Below are positions 36,697-48,598 of a stretch of DNA of 64,000 bases, one piece after another. Positions within the stretch are counted from its first letter, which is position 1. Every line of letters begins with the position of its first letter. The notes under the pieces are model-generated. The model was not told the DNA's origin. It did not search any database and worked only from the letters and a program-made list of their open reading frames with translations. Source of the DNA: Phycicoccus duodecadis (GTDB lineage: Bacteria; Actinomycetota; Actinomycetes; Actinomycetales; Dermatophilaceae). The stretch lies in contig NZ_PJNE01000001.1 in assembly GCF_002846495.1 (NCBI RefSeq), positions 1 through 64,000 on the forward strand, given 5' to 3'. Both the position numbers and the translations under genes were made by a program.

Positions 36697-37896
36697 ATGG
36701 CTGACATCTCCTCGCTGGGCGACCTGCGCGGCAAGCGCGTCCTCGTCCGGTCCGACCTCAACGTGCCCCTCGACGGGACCACGATCACGGACGACGGCCG
36801 GATCCGCGCGTCGGTGCCGACCATCACCGCGCTGTCCGAGGCGGGCGCACGCGTCGTCGTGTGCGCCCACCTCGGGCGGCCGAAGGGCGAGCCGGAGGCG
36901 AAGTACTCGCTGCGGCCCGTCTCCACCCGGCTGGCCGAGCTGCTCGGCCGCCCGGTCACCTTCGCCGACGACACGGTGGGCCCCTCGGCGCGCGCCGCGG
37001 TCCAGGCCATGGCCGACGGCGACGTCGTCCTCCTCGAGAACCTGCGGTTCAACGCCGGTGAGACGGCCAAGGCCGACGAGGACCGCGCCGCCTTCGCCGA
37101 CGACCTCGCGTCGCTGGCCGACGCCTTCGTCTCCGACGGCTTCGGGGTCGTCCACCGCAAGCAGGCCTCGGTCTACGACGTCGCCACCCGGCTGCCGTCG
37201 GCCATGGGTGGTCTCGTGCACGACGAGGTCGAGGTGCTCAAGCGCCTCACCGAGAACCCCGAGCGCCCCTACGTGGTCGTGCTTGGTGGCGCCAAGGTGG
37301 CCGACAAGCTGGCCGTCATCGACAACCTCATGGGCACGGCCGACCGCCTCCTCATCGGCGGCGGGATGCTCTTCACGTTCCTCGCGGCCCAGGGCCACGA
37401 GATCGGCACCAGCCTCTTCGACGCCGACAGCGTCGAGGCGTGCAAGGGCTACCTGGCCCGCGCGCAGGAGTCCGGCGTCGAGATCGTGCTCCCCGTCGAC
37501 ATCGTCGTGGGCAAGGAGTTCTCGGCCGACACCGCGACCGACGTCGTCGACGCCGACGCGATCCCGGCCGACGCCATGGGCCTCGACATCGGGCCGCGCT
37601 CGGCCGAGCTCTACGCGAGCCGGCTGGCCGACGCCCGCACCGTCTTCTGGAACGGCCCGATGGGCGCCTTCGAGATGGAGCCCTTCGCCGCGGGTACCGA
37701 GGCGCTGGCCCGGGCCCTCGTCGCGGCCACCGAGGCCGGGGCGCTCACCGTCGTGGGTGGGGGCGACTCCGCCGCCGCCGTCCGGCAGCTGGGGTTCCGC
37801 GACGAGCAGTTCGGCCACATCTCCACCGGCGGCGGGGCGTCCCTCGAGTACCTCGAGGGCAAGAGCCTCCCCGGCATCACGATCCTCTCCGACTGA
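36697..37896 (+). CDS. pgk: Phosphoglycerate kinase
   Basis: Transfers the acyl phosphate of 1,3-bisphosphoglycerate to ADP (399 aa, normal length). N-terminal substrate-binding motif [13 protein letters not shown] and [20 protein letters not shown], hinge region [19 protein letters not shown], and C-terminal nucleotide-binding [18 protein letters not shown] and [15 protein letters not shown]. It lies 21 bases after gap and 20 bases before tpiA, in one operon. Confidence 0.96.
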   Translation: MADISSLGDLRGKRVLVRSDLNVPLDGTTITDDGRIRASVPTITALSEAGARVVVCAHLGRPKGEPEAKYSLRPVSTRLAELLGRPVTFADDTVGPSARAAVQAMADGDVVLLENLRFNAGETAKADEDRAAFADDLASLADAFVSDGFGVVHRKQASVYDVATRLPSAMGGLVHDEVEVLKRLTENPERPYVVVLGGAKVADKLAVIDNLMGTADRLLIGGGMLFTFLAAQGHEIGTSLFDADSVEACKGYLARAQESGVEIVLPVDIVVGKEFSADTATDVVDADAIPADAMGLDIGPRSAELYASRLADARTVFWNGPMGAFEMEPFAAGTEALARALVAATEAGALTVVGGGDSAAAVRQLGFRDEQFGHISTGGGASLEYLEGKSLPGITILSD

Positions 37897-37916
37897 CCCG
37901 ACGAAGGAGTCATCCC

Positions 37917-38714
37917 ATGGCCTCCGGCCGCACCCCGCTCATGGCGGGGAACTGGAAGATGAACCTGGACCACCTCCAGGCCACCCACCTCGTGCAGAAG
38001 CTCGACTGGACCCTGCGCGACGGCAAGCACGACTTCGCCGCCGTCGAGGTCGCGGTCCTGCCGCCGTTCACCGACATCCGCAGCGTCCAGACGCTCATCG
38101 ACGGTGACCGCCTCGAGCTCAAGCACGGCGCGCAGGACCTGTCGGTCCACGCCTCGGGCGCCTACACCGGCGAGATCAGCGGGGCCTTCCTCGCGAAGCT
38201 CGGCTGCACCTACGTCGCGGTGGGGCACAGCGAGCGGCGCGAGTACCACCACGAGGGCGACGACGTCGTCAACGCGAAGCTGAAGGCGGCCTACACCCAC
38301 GGGCTCACCCCCATCTTCTGCGTCGGCGAGGGCCTCGAGATCCGCCAGGCGGGCACCCACGTCGAGCATGTGCTGGCCCAGGTCCGTGCCGGCCTCGACG
38401 GCATCACCGCCGAGCAGGCCCGCAGCATCGTCATCGCCTACGAGCCCGTCTGGGCCATCGGCACCGGCGAGGTCGCCACGCCCGAGGACGCCCAGGAGGT
38501 GTGCGCGGCCATCCGTACCGAGCTCGCCGAGCTCTACAGCGGGGACGTCGCCGACGGCGTCCGCATCCTCTACGGCGGCTCGGTCAAGTCCGGCAACGTC
38601 GCGGCCATCATGGCCAAGGAGGACGTCGACGGCGCCCTGGTCGGCGGGGCCTCCATCGACCCCGCGGAGTTCGCGGCGATCTGTCGCTTCCGCGACCACC
38701 TCGCCACGTCCTGA
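37917..38714 (+). CDS. tpiA: Triosephosphate isomerase
   Basis: Interconverts dihydroxyacetone phosphate and glyceraldehyde-3-phosphate (265 aa). Catalytic residues are K14 (AGNWKMN), H104 ([11 protein letters not shown]) and E175 ([12 protein letters not shown]). The phosphate-binding GGSVKSGN and [11 protein letters not shown] are intact. AAGGAG (37904-37909) lies 7 bases before the ATG. It closes the glycolytic trio. Confidence 0.96.
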   Translation: MASGRTPLMAGNWKMNLDHLQATHLVQKLDWTLRDGKHDFAAVEVAVLPPFTDIRSVQTLIDGDRLELKHGAQDLSVHASGAYTGEISGAFLAKLGCTYVAVGHSERREYHHEGDDVVNAKLKAAYTHGLTPIFCVGEGLEIRQAGTHVEHVLAQVRAGLDGITAEQARSIVIAYEPVWAIGTGEVATPEDAQEVCAAIRTELAELYSGDVADGVRILYGGSVKSGNVAAIMAKEDVDGALVGGASIDPAEFAAICRFRDHLATS

Positions 38715-38751
38715 CCCCGCCACCGGTCGCCGCGCCCCGGCGCGTCCGTCG

Positions 38752-38783
38752 ACCGGTGCACCGACCGGTTATCCTGTACCGGT
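38752..38783 (+). promoter_or_regulatory. secG promoter region with three ACCGGT sites
   Basis: TATCCT (38770-38775) is the likely -10 element, giving a leader of about 33 bases. ACCGGT occurs at 38752-38757, 38764-38769 and 38778-38783, flanking and almost touching the -10. The hexamers could be an operator array or chance in GC-rich DNA. Confidence 0.4.
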
Positions 38784-38814
38784 TGTCCCCGACCCCCACA
38801 CGAAGGATCCACCC

Positions 38815-39057
38815 GTGGATGCGGTGCGTATCGGCCTCCAGGTCCTCCTGGTCCTCGGCGGCCTGTTCCTGACCTTCCTCATCCTGCTGCACAAGGGCAA
38901 GGGTGGGGGTCTCTCCGACATGTTCGGCGGCGGGATGTCGAGCTCGCTCGGCGGGTCCTCGGTCGCCGAGCGCAACCTCGACCGCATCACGGTCGGTGTC
39001 GCCCTCGTCTGGTTCACGTGCGTCGTCGGTCTCGGCGTCCTCGAGCGCTTCAGCTGA
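38815..39057 (+). CDS. secG: Preprotein translocase subunit SecG
   Basis: Small SecYEG partner of 80 residues with two membrane helices (VLLVLGGLFLTFLILLHKGK and ITVGVALVWFTCVVGLGVL) joined by the conserved loop GGGLSDMFGGGMSSSLGGSS. The GTG follows GAAGGA (38802-38807). The position between tpiA and rbpA is conserved in actinobacteria. Confidence 0.95.
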   Translation: MDAVRIGLQVLLVLGGLFLTFLILLHKGKGGGLSDMFGGGMSSSLGGSSVAERNLDRITVGVALVWFTCVVGLGVLERFS

Positions 39058-39071
39058 TCGGAGGATGACTC

Positions 39072-39422
39072 ATGGCTGGTGGTAACGCGATCCGTGGCTC
39101 GCGCGTCGGTGCGGGCCCCATGGGCGAGGCCGAGCGTGGTGACGCGGCCCCGCGCCGTTTCGTCTCGTTCTACTGCTCCAACGGGCACGAGACCCGTCCG
39201 AGCTTCGCCGAGGAGGCCGGCCTGGTCGTCCCCGAGACGTGGGACTGTCCGCGGTGCGGGCTCCCCGCCGGGCAGGACGCCGACAACCCCCCGGCGCCCC
39301 CCAAGGTCGAGCCGTACAAGACCCACCTCGCGTACGTCAAGGAGCGCCGCTCCGACGAGGACGGCGCCGCCATCCTCGACGAGGCCCTCGAGAGCTTGCG
39401 CGGGCGCGGCCTCATCCAGTGA
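39072..39422 (+). CDS. rbpA: RNA polymerase-binding protein RbpA
   Basis: Actinobacterial transcription activator (116 aa) that binds the principal sigma factor and RNA polymerase and stabilises open complexes at poor promoters. The start MAGGNAIRGSRVGAGPMG is the conserved N-terminal tail. The core has paired Cys in FYCSNGHETRPSF and WDCPRCGLPAGQ, and the sigma-interaction domain is EPYKTHLAYVKERRSDEDG. GGAGGA (39060-39065) lies 6 bases before the ATG. It is probably co-transcribed with secG (14 bases apart). Confidence 0.96.
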   Translation: MAGGNAIRGSRVGAGPMGEAERGDAAPRRFVSFYCSNGHETRPSFAEEAGLVVPETWDCPRCGLPAGQDADNPPAPPKVEPYKTHLAYVKERRSDEDGAAILDEALESLRGRGLIQ

Positions 39423-39437
39423 GGCCTTGAGGCAGCA

Positions 39438-39477
39438 CACAGCAGGACCCCGGCCACCCGGTCGGGGTCCTGCTGTG
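39438..39477. terminator. Bidirectional hairpin between rbpA and the pentose-phosphate block
   Basis: Arms 39438-39452 and 39463-39477 pair perfectly over 15 bp. Three further inner pairs give an 18-bp stem with loop ACCC. It lies 15 bases after the rbpA stop and 23 bases beyond the convergent stop. Confidence 0.8.
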
Positions 39478-39500
39478 CGTCGGGCCGGGATGCCGTGGGG

Positions 39501-39968
39501 TCAGCGCCGGGCGGAACGCGCCAGGTGGCCCGCGACACCCTCGACCCACCCGGCTTCGCGCTTCATCCAGCGGACGGCGACCAGGGTGCGCACCACCACC
39601 GGAACCCCGCGCCGGGGCGGCTCGACGGCCAGGTCGGTGCCGAAGGGGTCGGTGCTCATCACCCAGCGGTAGCCGGCACCGACGAGGTGGTCGCCGATGG
39701 CGGTGGCGATGACCGTGACGACCTCGGAGGCCTCGGCCTCGTCGCCGTGGGCGACGGCGGCGTCCCACGCGGCGGCGATGCTGGCGAGGTCGGCGGGGTC
39801 GATGCCGCGGCCCGCGTACCGGAGCCGGTAGGCCTCGAGCCGTGACTCCTCGGCGGCGTTCAGCGGCCGGCTGGCCACCTCGTCGACGGGCTCGGGCTCG
39901 AGGACGTCGTCGGGCTCGGGGGCCGCGGCGGTCGTGTCGCGGCGCCGGAAGCGGTCGAGGACGCCCAC
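39501..39968 (-). CDS. Conserved hypothetical protein, possibly DUF3806
   Basis: A soluble 155-residue protein. An acidic, Pro-rich N-terminus follows MGVLDRFRRRDT. The helical middle is SRLEAYRLRYAGRGIDPADL, and the C-terminal strand region YRWVMSTDPFGTDLAVEP resembles DUF3806 domains. The GTG lies one base after the pgl stop, so it is the last gene of the tkt-tal-pgi-zwf-opcA-pgl transcription unit. That position suggests a role tied to sugar-phosphate metabolism, but the sequence itself gives no function. Confidence 0.65.
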   Translation of the reverse strand: MGVLDRFRRRDTTAAAPEPDDVLEPEPVDEVASRPLNAAEESRLEAYRLRYAGRGIDPADLASIAAAWDAAVAHGDEAEASEVVTVIATAIGDHLVGAGYRWVMSTDPFGTDLAVEPPRRGVPVVVRTLVAVRWMKREAGWVEGVAGHLARSARR

Positions 39969-39969
39969 G

Positions 39970-40716
39970 TCAGCCCAGGTCCGCGGCGGCGTCGTGGTCG
40001 ACGAGCCAGAGGGTGCGCTCCTGGCCGCGCACGTGGGCGGCGGGGGTCTCGGCGAACGGGGACCCCTGCACGCCGCGGCGCACGGCGTCGGCCTTGTCGG
40101 CCCCGCTGACGAGGAACCAGACCTCGCGGGAGCGCTCGAGGCACTCGAGCGTGAGCGAGACGCGGTCGGGCGGGGGCTTGGGGGAGTCGTGCACGGCGAC
40201 GGCGATCTCGCCCTGCGTGCCCGCGGCCGGGTGGTGGGGGAACAGCGAGGCGATGTGGCCGTCGGGCCCGACCCCCAGGACCATGACGTCGAAGGCCCCG
40301 GTACCGGTGGAGCGCACGGTGTGCGCGTAGGTGGCGGCGGCCTCCTCGGCCGAGCCGGTGGCGTCGGGGCCGGGCACCCGGTGGACGTTCGCCGGGTCGA
40401 GGCACAAGGTGCTCAGGCCGGCCGCGTCGTTCTGGGTGTCGTTGCGGTCGGGGTCACCCGCCGGCAGGTAGCGCTCGTCGCCCCACCAGACGTGCACCCG
40501 GCCCCAGTCGACGGCGTCGCGGGCCGGCAGCGCCACCAGCGACCGCACGATCTCGGAGCCCATCGAGCCCCCGGTCATCGACACGTGCGCCACCTCGCGC
40601 ACCGCGAGGGCGTCGACCAGCGCCACGACCAGGCGAGCCGCGGCGGCGTCGGCCAGGGCCTGGCGGGTGGGGTGGACGACGACGGTGGCGTCGGGACAGG
40701 CGTGGGGACCGGTCAC
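39970..40716 (-). CDS. pgl: 6-phosphogluconolactonase
   Basis: Hydrolyses 6-phosphogluconolactone, the product of G6PDH (248 aa, DevB/Pgl type). Signature segments are VSMTGGSMGSEIVRSL, VHVWWGDERYLPAGDPDRND and VMVLGVGPDGHIASLFPHHP. The GTG at 40716 overlaps the opcA stop (GTGA). The longer in-frame upstream sequence is only antisense-like Arg-rich codons inside opcA and is rejected. Confidence 0.94.
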   Translation of the reverse strand: MTGPHACPDATVVVHPTRQALADAAAARLVVALVDALAVREVAHVSMTGGSMGSEIVRSLVALPARDAVDWGRVHVWWGDERYLPAGDPDRNDTQNDAAGLSTLCLDPANVHRVPGPDATGSAEEAAATYAHTVRSTGTGAFDVMVLGVGPDGHIASLFPHHPAAGTQGEIAVAVHDSPKPPPDRVSLTLECLERSREVWFLVSGADKADAVRRGVQGSPFAETPAAHVRGQERTLWLVDHDAAADLG

Positions 40717-41849
40717 GAGCGGCGCTCCTTGGCCTCGGCGAGCTGGGTGGCCGAGGCCTTCTTGACCGTCTCGGTGCTGGCCCCCTCGTCGGGCATCGCC
40801 ATGCTCTCGACGGTGGCGCTGCTGGCGGCGGCCCGGGCGGAGCGGCGCAGTCGCGCCGCAGCCTTCTCGGCCTCGGCGGCCGAGGGCGCGTCCCCGGCGC
40901 GGACGGCCTCGCTGGCGGTGCGCTTGGAGATGCGCACCGCGGCGAGCCCCTTGATGAGCGCGTCCTCGTAGACCTCGTCGGGGTCGAGCCGGCGCAGCTC
41001 GTCGGCCAGGCACTCGGCGTCACCCCGGTGCGGCAGCGCGACGGTGCGGTCGGGCTGCCCGGGCTGGCGCAGCACCGAGGTGTCGCCGTCCTCGGGGCGG
41101 ACGAGGTCGACGGTCCCGCTCTTGCGGGCCAGCCGCACCGAGATGATGCCGGTGCCACGGCGCGAGTGGGCCATCTGCACCGGGCAGCGCAGCCGGACGG
41201 CCAGCCACCCGGCCAGGAGCTCGCCCGAGGGGGAGTCGGGGGCGGCCACGACGGTGGCCTCGGTGACCGGCTCGAAGGGAGCCTGGTCGAGCGCGGCGGC
41301 CAGCAGCCCGCGCCACAGGGTGACGCGCGACCACGCGAGGTCGGTGTCGCCGGGGGCGTAGGCCCCGGCGAGGCGCTTGAGCAGCGTGCGCGGCTGGCCG
41401 TGGGCTCGCGCGGCGTCGGTGATACGCCGCTGGCCCATGGCGCCGACGGGGTCGGCGGCGGGGTCCTTGGGCGCGTCGACCGGCCACCACACCACGATGG
41501 GGGAGTCGGCGAGCAGCAGGGGCGTGACGACGGCGCGGCCGTGGCCGGCCAGCGGGCCGTAGAGCCGCAGCACCACGACCTCGGAGGCCCCCGCGTCACC
41601 GCCGACCCGGATCTGGCCGTCGAGGCGGGCGGCACCGCGGCGGTTGCCGGTGACCACGACGATGATCCGGCAGGGGTGCTGCCGGCTCGCGTCGTTGGCG
41701 GTGTCGATGGCGGCCTCGGCCTCCTCGTCGTCGACCACGACGACGAGCGTGAGGACGCGGGAGAGCGCCATCGCCCCGGTGTCGGAGCGCAGCTTGACCA
41801 GCCGCTTGCTGACCGCGGCGGTCGAGGTGTTGGGCAGGTCGACGATCAC
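40713..41849 (-). CDS. opcA: Glucose-6-phosphate dehydrogenase assembly protein OpcA
   Basis: Actinobacterial and cyanobacterial partner (378 aa) needed for active G6PDH oligomers. It starts MIVDLPNTSTAAVSKRLVKL and contains PIVVWWPVDAPKDPAADPVG and LAWSRVTLWRGLLAAALDQA, all conserved in OpcA. An Ala/Glu/Lys-rich C-terminal tail of about 60 residues looks disordered. It follows zwf but is separated by 100 bases holding two tandem hairpin repeats, so its level may be uncoupled from zwf. Confidence 0.94.
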   Translation of the reverse strand: MIVDLPNTSTAAVSKRLVKLRSDTGAMALSRVLTLVVVVDDEEAEAAIDTANDASRQHPCRIIVVVTGNRRGAARLDGQIRVGGDAGASEVVVLRLYGPLAGHGRAVVTPLLLADSPIVVWWPVDAPKDPAADPVGAMGQRRITDAARAHGQPRTLLKRLAGAYAPGDTDLAWSRVTLWRGLLAAALDQAPFEPVTEATVVAAPDSPSGELLAGWLAVRLRCPVQMAHSRRGTGIISVRLARKSGTVDLVRPEDGDTSVLRQPGQPDRTVALPHRGDAECLADELRRLDPDEVYEDALIKGLAAVRISKRTASEAVRAGDAPSAAEAEKAAARLRRSARAAASSATVESMAMPDEGASTETVKKASATQLAEAKERRS

Positions 41850-41874
41850 CGGGGTCCCCGATCAGTATCGGAGC

Positions 41875-41931
41875 CGGGTCCCACGCTCCGCGTGGGCGGG
41901 ACGAGCGCGGGTCCCACGCTCCGCGTGGGCG
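41875..41931 (-). repeat. Two tandem hairpin-forming repeats between zwf and opcA
   Basis: A 24-base unit is present twice (41875-41898 and 41908-41931) with a 33-base period. Each unit carries CCCACGC-TCC-GCGTGGG, a 7-bp stem with a 3-base loop. They lie inside the operon, downstream of zwf and upstream of opcA, where they may attenuate or stabilise mRNA. Confidence 0.8.
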
Positions 41932-41949
41932 AACTTGTCGGGGTGGTGA

Positions 41950-43490
<1,541 letters not shown>

Positions 43491-43494
<4 letters not shown>

Positions 43495-45116
43495 GCGCCG
43501 CCCTGGCCGAGGAGCGAGCGGACCTGCGCCAGGCCCTCGTCGTGCGAGGTCAGGTGCAGGCGCAGCACGGGCCGGCCGTGCTCGGCCAGGACCTGCGCGT
43601 CACCCGCGGCCTGGGAGGCGATGAACTGCCCCAGCGTGAAGTCGCGCCCCGGGACCTGGAGGTCCTCGGTCGGGGTGGCCGTGACCTGCACGTAGACCCC
43701 GGTGCCCGGACCGCCCTTGTGGTACTGCCCGGTCGAGTGCAGGAACCGCGGGCCCCAGCCGAAGGTGACCGGGCGGCCGGTGCGGTCGTACAGGTCGCGG
43801 GCGACGTTCTCGAGGTCGGCGTCGGCCTCGCGGTCGAGGTACGCCATCACGGCGACGTAGCCGTGCTCGGGGTCGAGCCGGGCCAGGAGGTCGTCGAGGG
43901 CGGTGGCCAGGGTGGCGGTGCCGGTGAGCCAGTCGCCCCCGAGCGCGCGGACCTCGACGGCCCCGTCGGTGAACGCCGGCTCGTCGCCGGCGCCGATGCC
44001 CTGCTCGAGCAGCTCGCGGGCCGCGGCCTTGGCGCTCTCGACGTCGGGCTGGTCGAACGGGTTGATGCCGAGCAGGCGCCCCGCGACGGCGGTGGCGACC
44101 TCCCACAGCAGGAACTGGGCGCCGAGGGGACCGGCCACGGTGACCACGGACTCGCCGCTCGACTCCGGGCCGCCGTCGTCGTCGGCGTCGGTGGCCACCA
44201 GCCGGGCCACGGTGCCGTCGGCGTAGAGCCGGCCGGGCTCGGCGCCGATGGCCACCACGGGCAGGATGCCGGTGCCGTCCTTGCCGGTGGACTCGGCGAT
44301 GAGCTGCTCGGCCCAGGCCGGGAAACCGGCGTTCTCGGTGCCGGCGTCGACCAGGACGAGCTTGTCGCGCAGCGGCTCGGTGCCGGCCATGGCCGCCCCC
44401 AGGCGCAGGGCGGGGTTGGCGTCGTCGTCGGCCGCCAGGAGGTCGGCGACGGCCTCGGCGTCGTCGAGCAGCGCCTCGATGTCGGCGCCGGCGAGCCCGC
44501 TCGGGACCAGCCCGAAGGCGGTGAGCGCCGAGTAGCGGCCGCCGACGGCGGGGTCGGCGACGACGACGTGGTAGCCGTCGCCGCGGGCCGCCTGCTCGAG
44601 GGGGCTGCCGGGGTCGGTGACCACGACGATGCGCTGGGCGGGGTCGAGCCCCGCGTCGCGGAACGCCTGCTCGAAGACGCGGCGCTGGCTGTCGGTCTCG
44701 ACGGTGGAGCCGGACTTGCTCGACACGACCACGACGGTGCGCGCGAGGTCGGTGACGGCCCCGCGGACGACGTCGGGGTCGGAGGAGTCGAGGATGACGA
44801 TCGGCACGCCGGCGGTGGCGCAGATGACCTCGGGCGCCAGCGACGACCCGCCCATCCCGCAGAGCACGACCCGGTCGTAGCCGACCTCCTCGAGCTCGGC
44901 CCTCAGGGCCGCGATCTCACCGACGAGCGGACGCGAGCTGCGCGCCAGCCCGGTCCACGAGAGGCGCTTGGACGCCTCGTCCTCGGCGGCCGCGCCCCAC
45001 AGGGTGGGGTCCTGCGCGAAGATCCGGCCGGCGACCTCGTCGGCCACCAGGGTGGGGACGTGCCGGGCGACGGCGTCGGCCGCCGCCCCGGTGGCTGTGA
45101 CGGAGAGGGTGCTCAC
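43491..45116 (-). CDS. pgi: Glucose-6-phosphate isomerase
   Basis: Interconverts glucose-6-phosphate and fructose-6-phosphate. The 541-residue protein belongs to the actinobacterial SIS-domain branch that is grouped with tal. Motifs are [40 protein letters not shown] and the C-terminal [20 protein letters not shown]. The GTG at 45116 overlaps the tal stop. Sitting between tal and zwf, it feeds carbon either into glycolysis or the oxidative branch. Confidence 0.92.
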
Positions 45117-46228
45117 GCGGAGGCCTTGCCCAGCTCGTCCTGCACGCCCTGGAGCAGCTCGCCCCAGGCCTTCTCGAACTTGTCGACGCCCTCACGCTCG
45201 AGCTGGTCGACGACCTCGGAGTACGAGATGCCGAGCCGCTCGAGGGTGTCGAGCACGTCGGCGGCCTCGGCGTAGGCGCCGGTGACGGCGTCGCCGTGGA
45301 TCTCGCCGTGGTCGGCGGTGGCCTCGAGGGTCTTCTCGGGCATGGTGTTGACGGTGCCCGGGGCCACGAGCTCGGTGACGTACATGGTGTCGGGGTAGGC
45401 CGGGTCCTTGACGCCGGTGGAGGCCCACAGCGGACGCTGCTTGTGGGCGCCGGCCGCCTCGAGCGAGGACCAGCGAGGGGTCGAGAAGACCTCCTCGTAG
45501 GCCTGGTAGGCGAGCCGGGCGTTGGCCAGCCCGGCCCGGCCGCGCACGGCCGACGCGTCGTCGGTGCCGATGGCGTCGAGCCGCTTGTCGACCTCGGCGT
45601 CGACGCGGGAGACGAAGAACGACGCCACGGAACGGATCGTGGAGAGGTCCCTGCCGGCCTCCCGCGCCTGCTCGAGGCCGGTGAGGAAGGCGTTCATGAC
45701 GGCGCGGTAGCGGTCGAGCGAGAAGATCAGCGTGACGTTGACCGAGATACCCTCGGCCAGGACCTGCGAGATGGCCGGCAGGCCCTCGACGGTGGCCGGG
45801 ATCTTGATGAAGACGTTGGGCTGGTCGACCGCCGCCCGCAGCTCCTTGGCCTCGGCCACGGTGCGCGCGGTGTCGTGGGCGAGCCGCGGGTCGACCTCGA
45901 TCGACACCCGGCCGTCCTCACCGCCGGTGCGCTCGAAGACCGGCTTCATGATCTCGCACGCGTCGTGGACGTCGCGGGTGGTCAGGGCGAAGACGGCCTC
46001 GTCGACGGTCCTGCCCTTCGACGCGAGCTCGGCGACCTGCTCGTCGTAGGCGTGGCCCTCGGAGAGCGCGGCCTGGAAGATCGACGGGTTGGTGGTGACG
46101 CCGACGACGCCGCGGTCGTCGATGAGCTCCTGGAGGTTGCCCGAGCAGATGCGGTCACGCGAGAGGTCGTCGAGCCAGATCGACACCCCCTGCGCGGCGA
46201 GGTCCTGGAGGGGCTGCGGAGTGGTCAT
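45113..46228 (-). CDS. tal: Transaldolase
   Basis: Moves a three-carbon dihydroxyacetone unit between sugar phosphates (371 aa). The Schiff-base lysine is K142 in [29 protein letters not shown] and [18 protein letters not shown] are family signatures. The ATG at 46228 gives [20 protein letters not shown], the usual start. Seven bases separate it from the tkt stop. Confidence 0.95.
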   Translation of the reverse strand: MTTPQPLQDLAAQGVSIWLDDLSRDRICSGNLQELIDDRGVVGVTTNPSIFQAALSEGHAYDEQVAELASKGRTVDEAVFALTTRDVHDACEIMKPVFERTGGEDGRVSIEVDPRLAHDTARTVAEAKELRAAVDQPNVFIKIPATVEGLPAISQVLAEGISVNVTLIFSLDRYRAVMNAFLTGLEQAREAGRDLSTIRSVASFFVSRVDAEVDKRLDAIGTDDASAVRGRAGLANARLAYQAYEEVFSTPRWSSLEAAGAHKQRPLWASTGVKDPAYPDTMYVTELVAPGTVNTMPEKTLEATADHGEIHGDAVTGAYAEAADVLDTLERLGISYSEVVDQLEREGVDKFEKAWGELLQGVQDELGKASA

Positions 46229-46235
46229 GCGGGTC

Positions 46236-48521
46236 TCACTTCCCGGTCGAGGCCGCGGACTTGCGGCTCGGCGCGATCGAGGCCCCACCCGAGCGGGACT
46301 GCTTGGCCCGGGGGGACGTGTCGTTGACGGCAGGGACACCGGTGGCGGAGCGGGCGGACTTGAGCGAGTCCTTGGCGGCCTTGACGACGGCCTCGGGGGT
46401 GAACCCGAACTCGCGGAAGAGCGTCGCACCGTCGGCGGAGGCCCCGAAGTGCTCGAGGCTGACGCAGCGGCCGGCATCCCCGACGAGGTCGTGCCATCCC
46501 ATGGACACCCCCGCCTCGACGCTGACGCGGGCCTTGACCTCGGGAGGCAGGACCTTGCTCTGGTAGGAGCGCGGCTGCTCCTCGAACCATTCCCGGCACG
46601 GCATCGAGACCACCCGGGTGCGGACCCGGGCCTGCTCGAGCTTCTCGCGGGCGGCCAGTGCGAGGGTCACCTCGGAGCCCGTGGCGATGAGGATGACCTC
46701 GGGCGCCTCGTCGCCGTTCCTGCCGCCGTCGACCAGGACGTAGGCGCCCTTGCGGACCCCGCTGGCCTTGGCGTGGGTGGTGCGGTCGATGGTGGGGAGC
46801 GCCTGGCGCGACAGGGCCAGCCCGGCGGTGCGGCGGCGGCGCAGGATCTCGGCCCAGGCCTCGGCGGTCTCGTTGGCGTCGGCCGGGCGGACCATGTCGA
46901 GCTGGGGGATGGCGCGCAGGCTCGCCACCTGCTCGACCGGCTGGTGGGTGGGGCCGTCCTCGCCGAGACCGATGGAGTCGTGGGTCCAGACGAACGTGAC
47001 CGGCAGCTGCTGCAGTGCGGCGAGCCGGACGGCCGGGCGCATGTAGTCGGAGAACACCAGGAAGGTGCCGCCGTAGGGGCGCGTCAGGCCTTCGAGCGCG
47101 ATCCCGTTGAGGATCATGCCCATCCCGTTCTCGCGGATGCCGAAGTGCAGGGTGCGCCCGTACGGGCCGCCCTTCCACTCGGCGGTCTGCTTGCTGGTGG
47201 GGATGAAGGAGGACTGGCCCTCCATGGTGGTGTTGTTGGACTCGGCCAGGTCGGCCGAGCCGCCCCACAGCTCGGGGACGACCCGGCCGAGGGCGCTCAG
47301 CACCTTGCCGGACGCGGCGCGGGTGGCGATGCCCTTGGGGTCGGCCTCGAAGACGGGGAGGGCCTTGGCGAAGTCCTTCGGCAGCTCACCGGCCACGAGG
47401 CGGTCGAGCAGCGCGGCGGTCTCGGGGTTGCCCTTGCGCCAGGCCTTGTAGCCCTTGTCCCACTCGCGGTGGGCGGCCTTGCCGCGCTTCTTCACCTCGC
47501 GGGTGTGGGCGAGCACGGCCCGGTCGACCTGGAAGGTCTTCTTCGGGTCGAAGCCGAGGAGCTCCTTGGTGGCCGCGACCTCGGCGTCGCCGAGCGCGGA
47601 GCCGTGGGCCTTGCCCGTGCCGCGGGCCGACGGGGCGGGCCAGGCGATGACGGTGTGCAGGCGCACCAGGGTGGGGCGCTTCCCCGGGCGTCGGCTCTTC
47701 TCGAGCGCGGCCAGCAGGCTGTCGATGTCCTCGGTGTAGTCGGGGGTCCCCGCAGGGTCGTTCGACTGGCGCCAGTCGACGTCGACCACGTCCCAGCCGT
47801 ACGCCTGGAAGCGCAGCGCGACGTCCTCGCTGAAGGAGATGTCGGTGTCGTCCTCGATGGAGATCTGGTTCGCGTCGTAGACGACGGTGAGGTTGCCGAG
47901 CTCCTGGTGGCCCGCGAGGGAGCAGGCCTCGGAGGAGACGCCCTCCATCAGGTCGCCGTCGGAGGCCAGGACCCACACGTGGTGGTCGAACGGGCTCTCG
48001 CCGGCCTTGGCGTCGGGGTCGAGCATGCCGCGCTGGCGGCGCTGGGCCATCGCCATCCCGACCGCGGAGGCCAGGCCCGAGCCGAGCGGACCCGTGGTGA
48101 TCTCGATGCCCTTGGTGTGGTGGACCTCGGGGTGGCCGGGGGTGAGCGAGCCCCACGTGCGCAGCGCCTTGAGGTCGTCGAGCTCGAGGCCGTAGCCCGA
48201 GAGGTAGAGCTGGACGTACTGGGTGAGCGAGGAGTGCCCGCACGACAGCACGAACCGGTCGCGGCCGAGCCACGCCGGGTCGGCCGGGTCGTGGCGCATG
48301 ACGTTCTGGTAGAGCAGGTACGCCACCGGCGCCAGGCTCATCGCGGTGCCGGGGTGGCCGTTGCCGGTGCGCTGCACGGCGTCGGCGGCCAGCACCCGCG
48401 CGGTGTCGACGGCGCGCACGTCCAGGTCGCTCCAGCCGGCCTTCTTGGCGATGGGGCGGCTGAGCTCGGCGGACCGGCCGGCCAGGAGGGAGTCGGAGCG
48501 CTTGCGGGTGGTGGTGGTCAA
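46236..48521 (-). CDS. tkt: Transketolase, TTG start
   Basis: Thiamine-diphosphate enzyme moving two-carbon units in the pentose-phosphate path (761 aa, about 60 longer than E. coli transketolase). The cofactor motif runs from [14 protein letters not shown] to [41 protein letters not shown] and [18 protein letters not shown] are intact. A basic, Ser-rich C-terminal tail ([20 protein letters not shown]) is unusual. The TTG at 48521 is chosen because GAGAGG lies 6 bases upstream and no ATG or GTG is well placed. It heads the tkt-tal-pgi-zwf-opcA-pgl unit. Confidence 0.93.
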   Translation of the reverse strand: MTTTTRKRSDSLLAGRSAELSRPIAKKAGWSDLDVRAVDTARVLAADAVQRTGNGHPGTAMSLAPVAYLLYQNVMRHDPADPAWLGRDRFVLSCGHSSLTQYVQLYLSGYGLELDDLKALRTWGSLTPGHPEVHHTKGIEITTGPLGSGLASAVGMAMAQRRQRGMLDPDAKAGESPFDHHVWVLASDGDLMEGVSSEACSLAGHQELGNLTVVYDANQISIEDDTDISFSEDVALRFQAYGWDVVDVDWRQSNDPAGTPDYTEDIDSLLAALEKSRRPGKRPTLVRLHTVIAWPAPSARGTGKAHGSALGDAEVAATKELLGFDPKKTFQVDRAVLAHTREVKKRGKAAHREWDKGYKAWRKGNPETAALLDRLVAGELPKDFAKALPVFEADPKGIATRAASGKVLSALGRVVPELWGGSADLAESNNTTMEGQSSFIPTSKQTAEWKGGPYGRTLHFGIRENGMGMILNGIALEGLTRPYGGTFLVFSDYMRPAVRLAALQQLPVTFVWTHDSIGLGEDGPTHQPVEQVASLRAIPQLDMVRPADANETAEAWAEILRRRRTAGLALSRQALPTIDRTTHAKASGVRKGAYVLVDGGRNGDEAPEVILIATGSEVTLALAAREKLEQARVRTRVVSMPCREWFEEQPRSYQSKVLPPEVKARVSVEAGVSMGWHDLVGDAGRCVSLEHFGASADGATLFREFGFTPEAVVKAAKDSLKSARSATGVPAVNDTSPRAKQSRSGGASIAPSRKSAASTGK

Positions 48522-48598
48522 GATGGACCTCTCTCGCGGGGACGTGCTCTGGACGTCGCCACCGGCGGTGAGGGCGCCGCGTGACGCTTCTGTGACCC

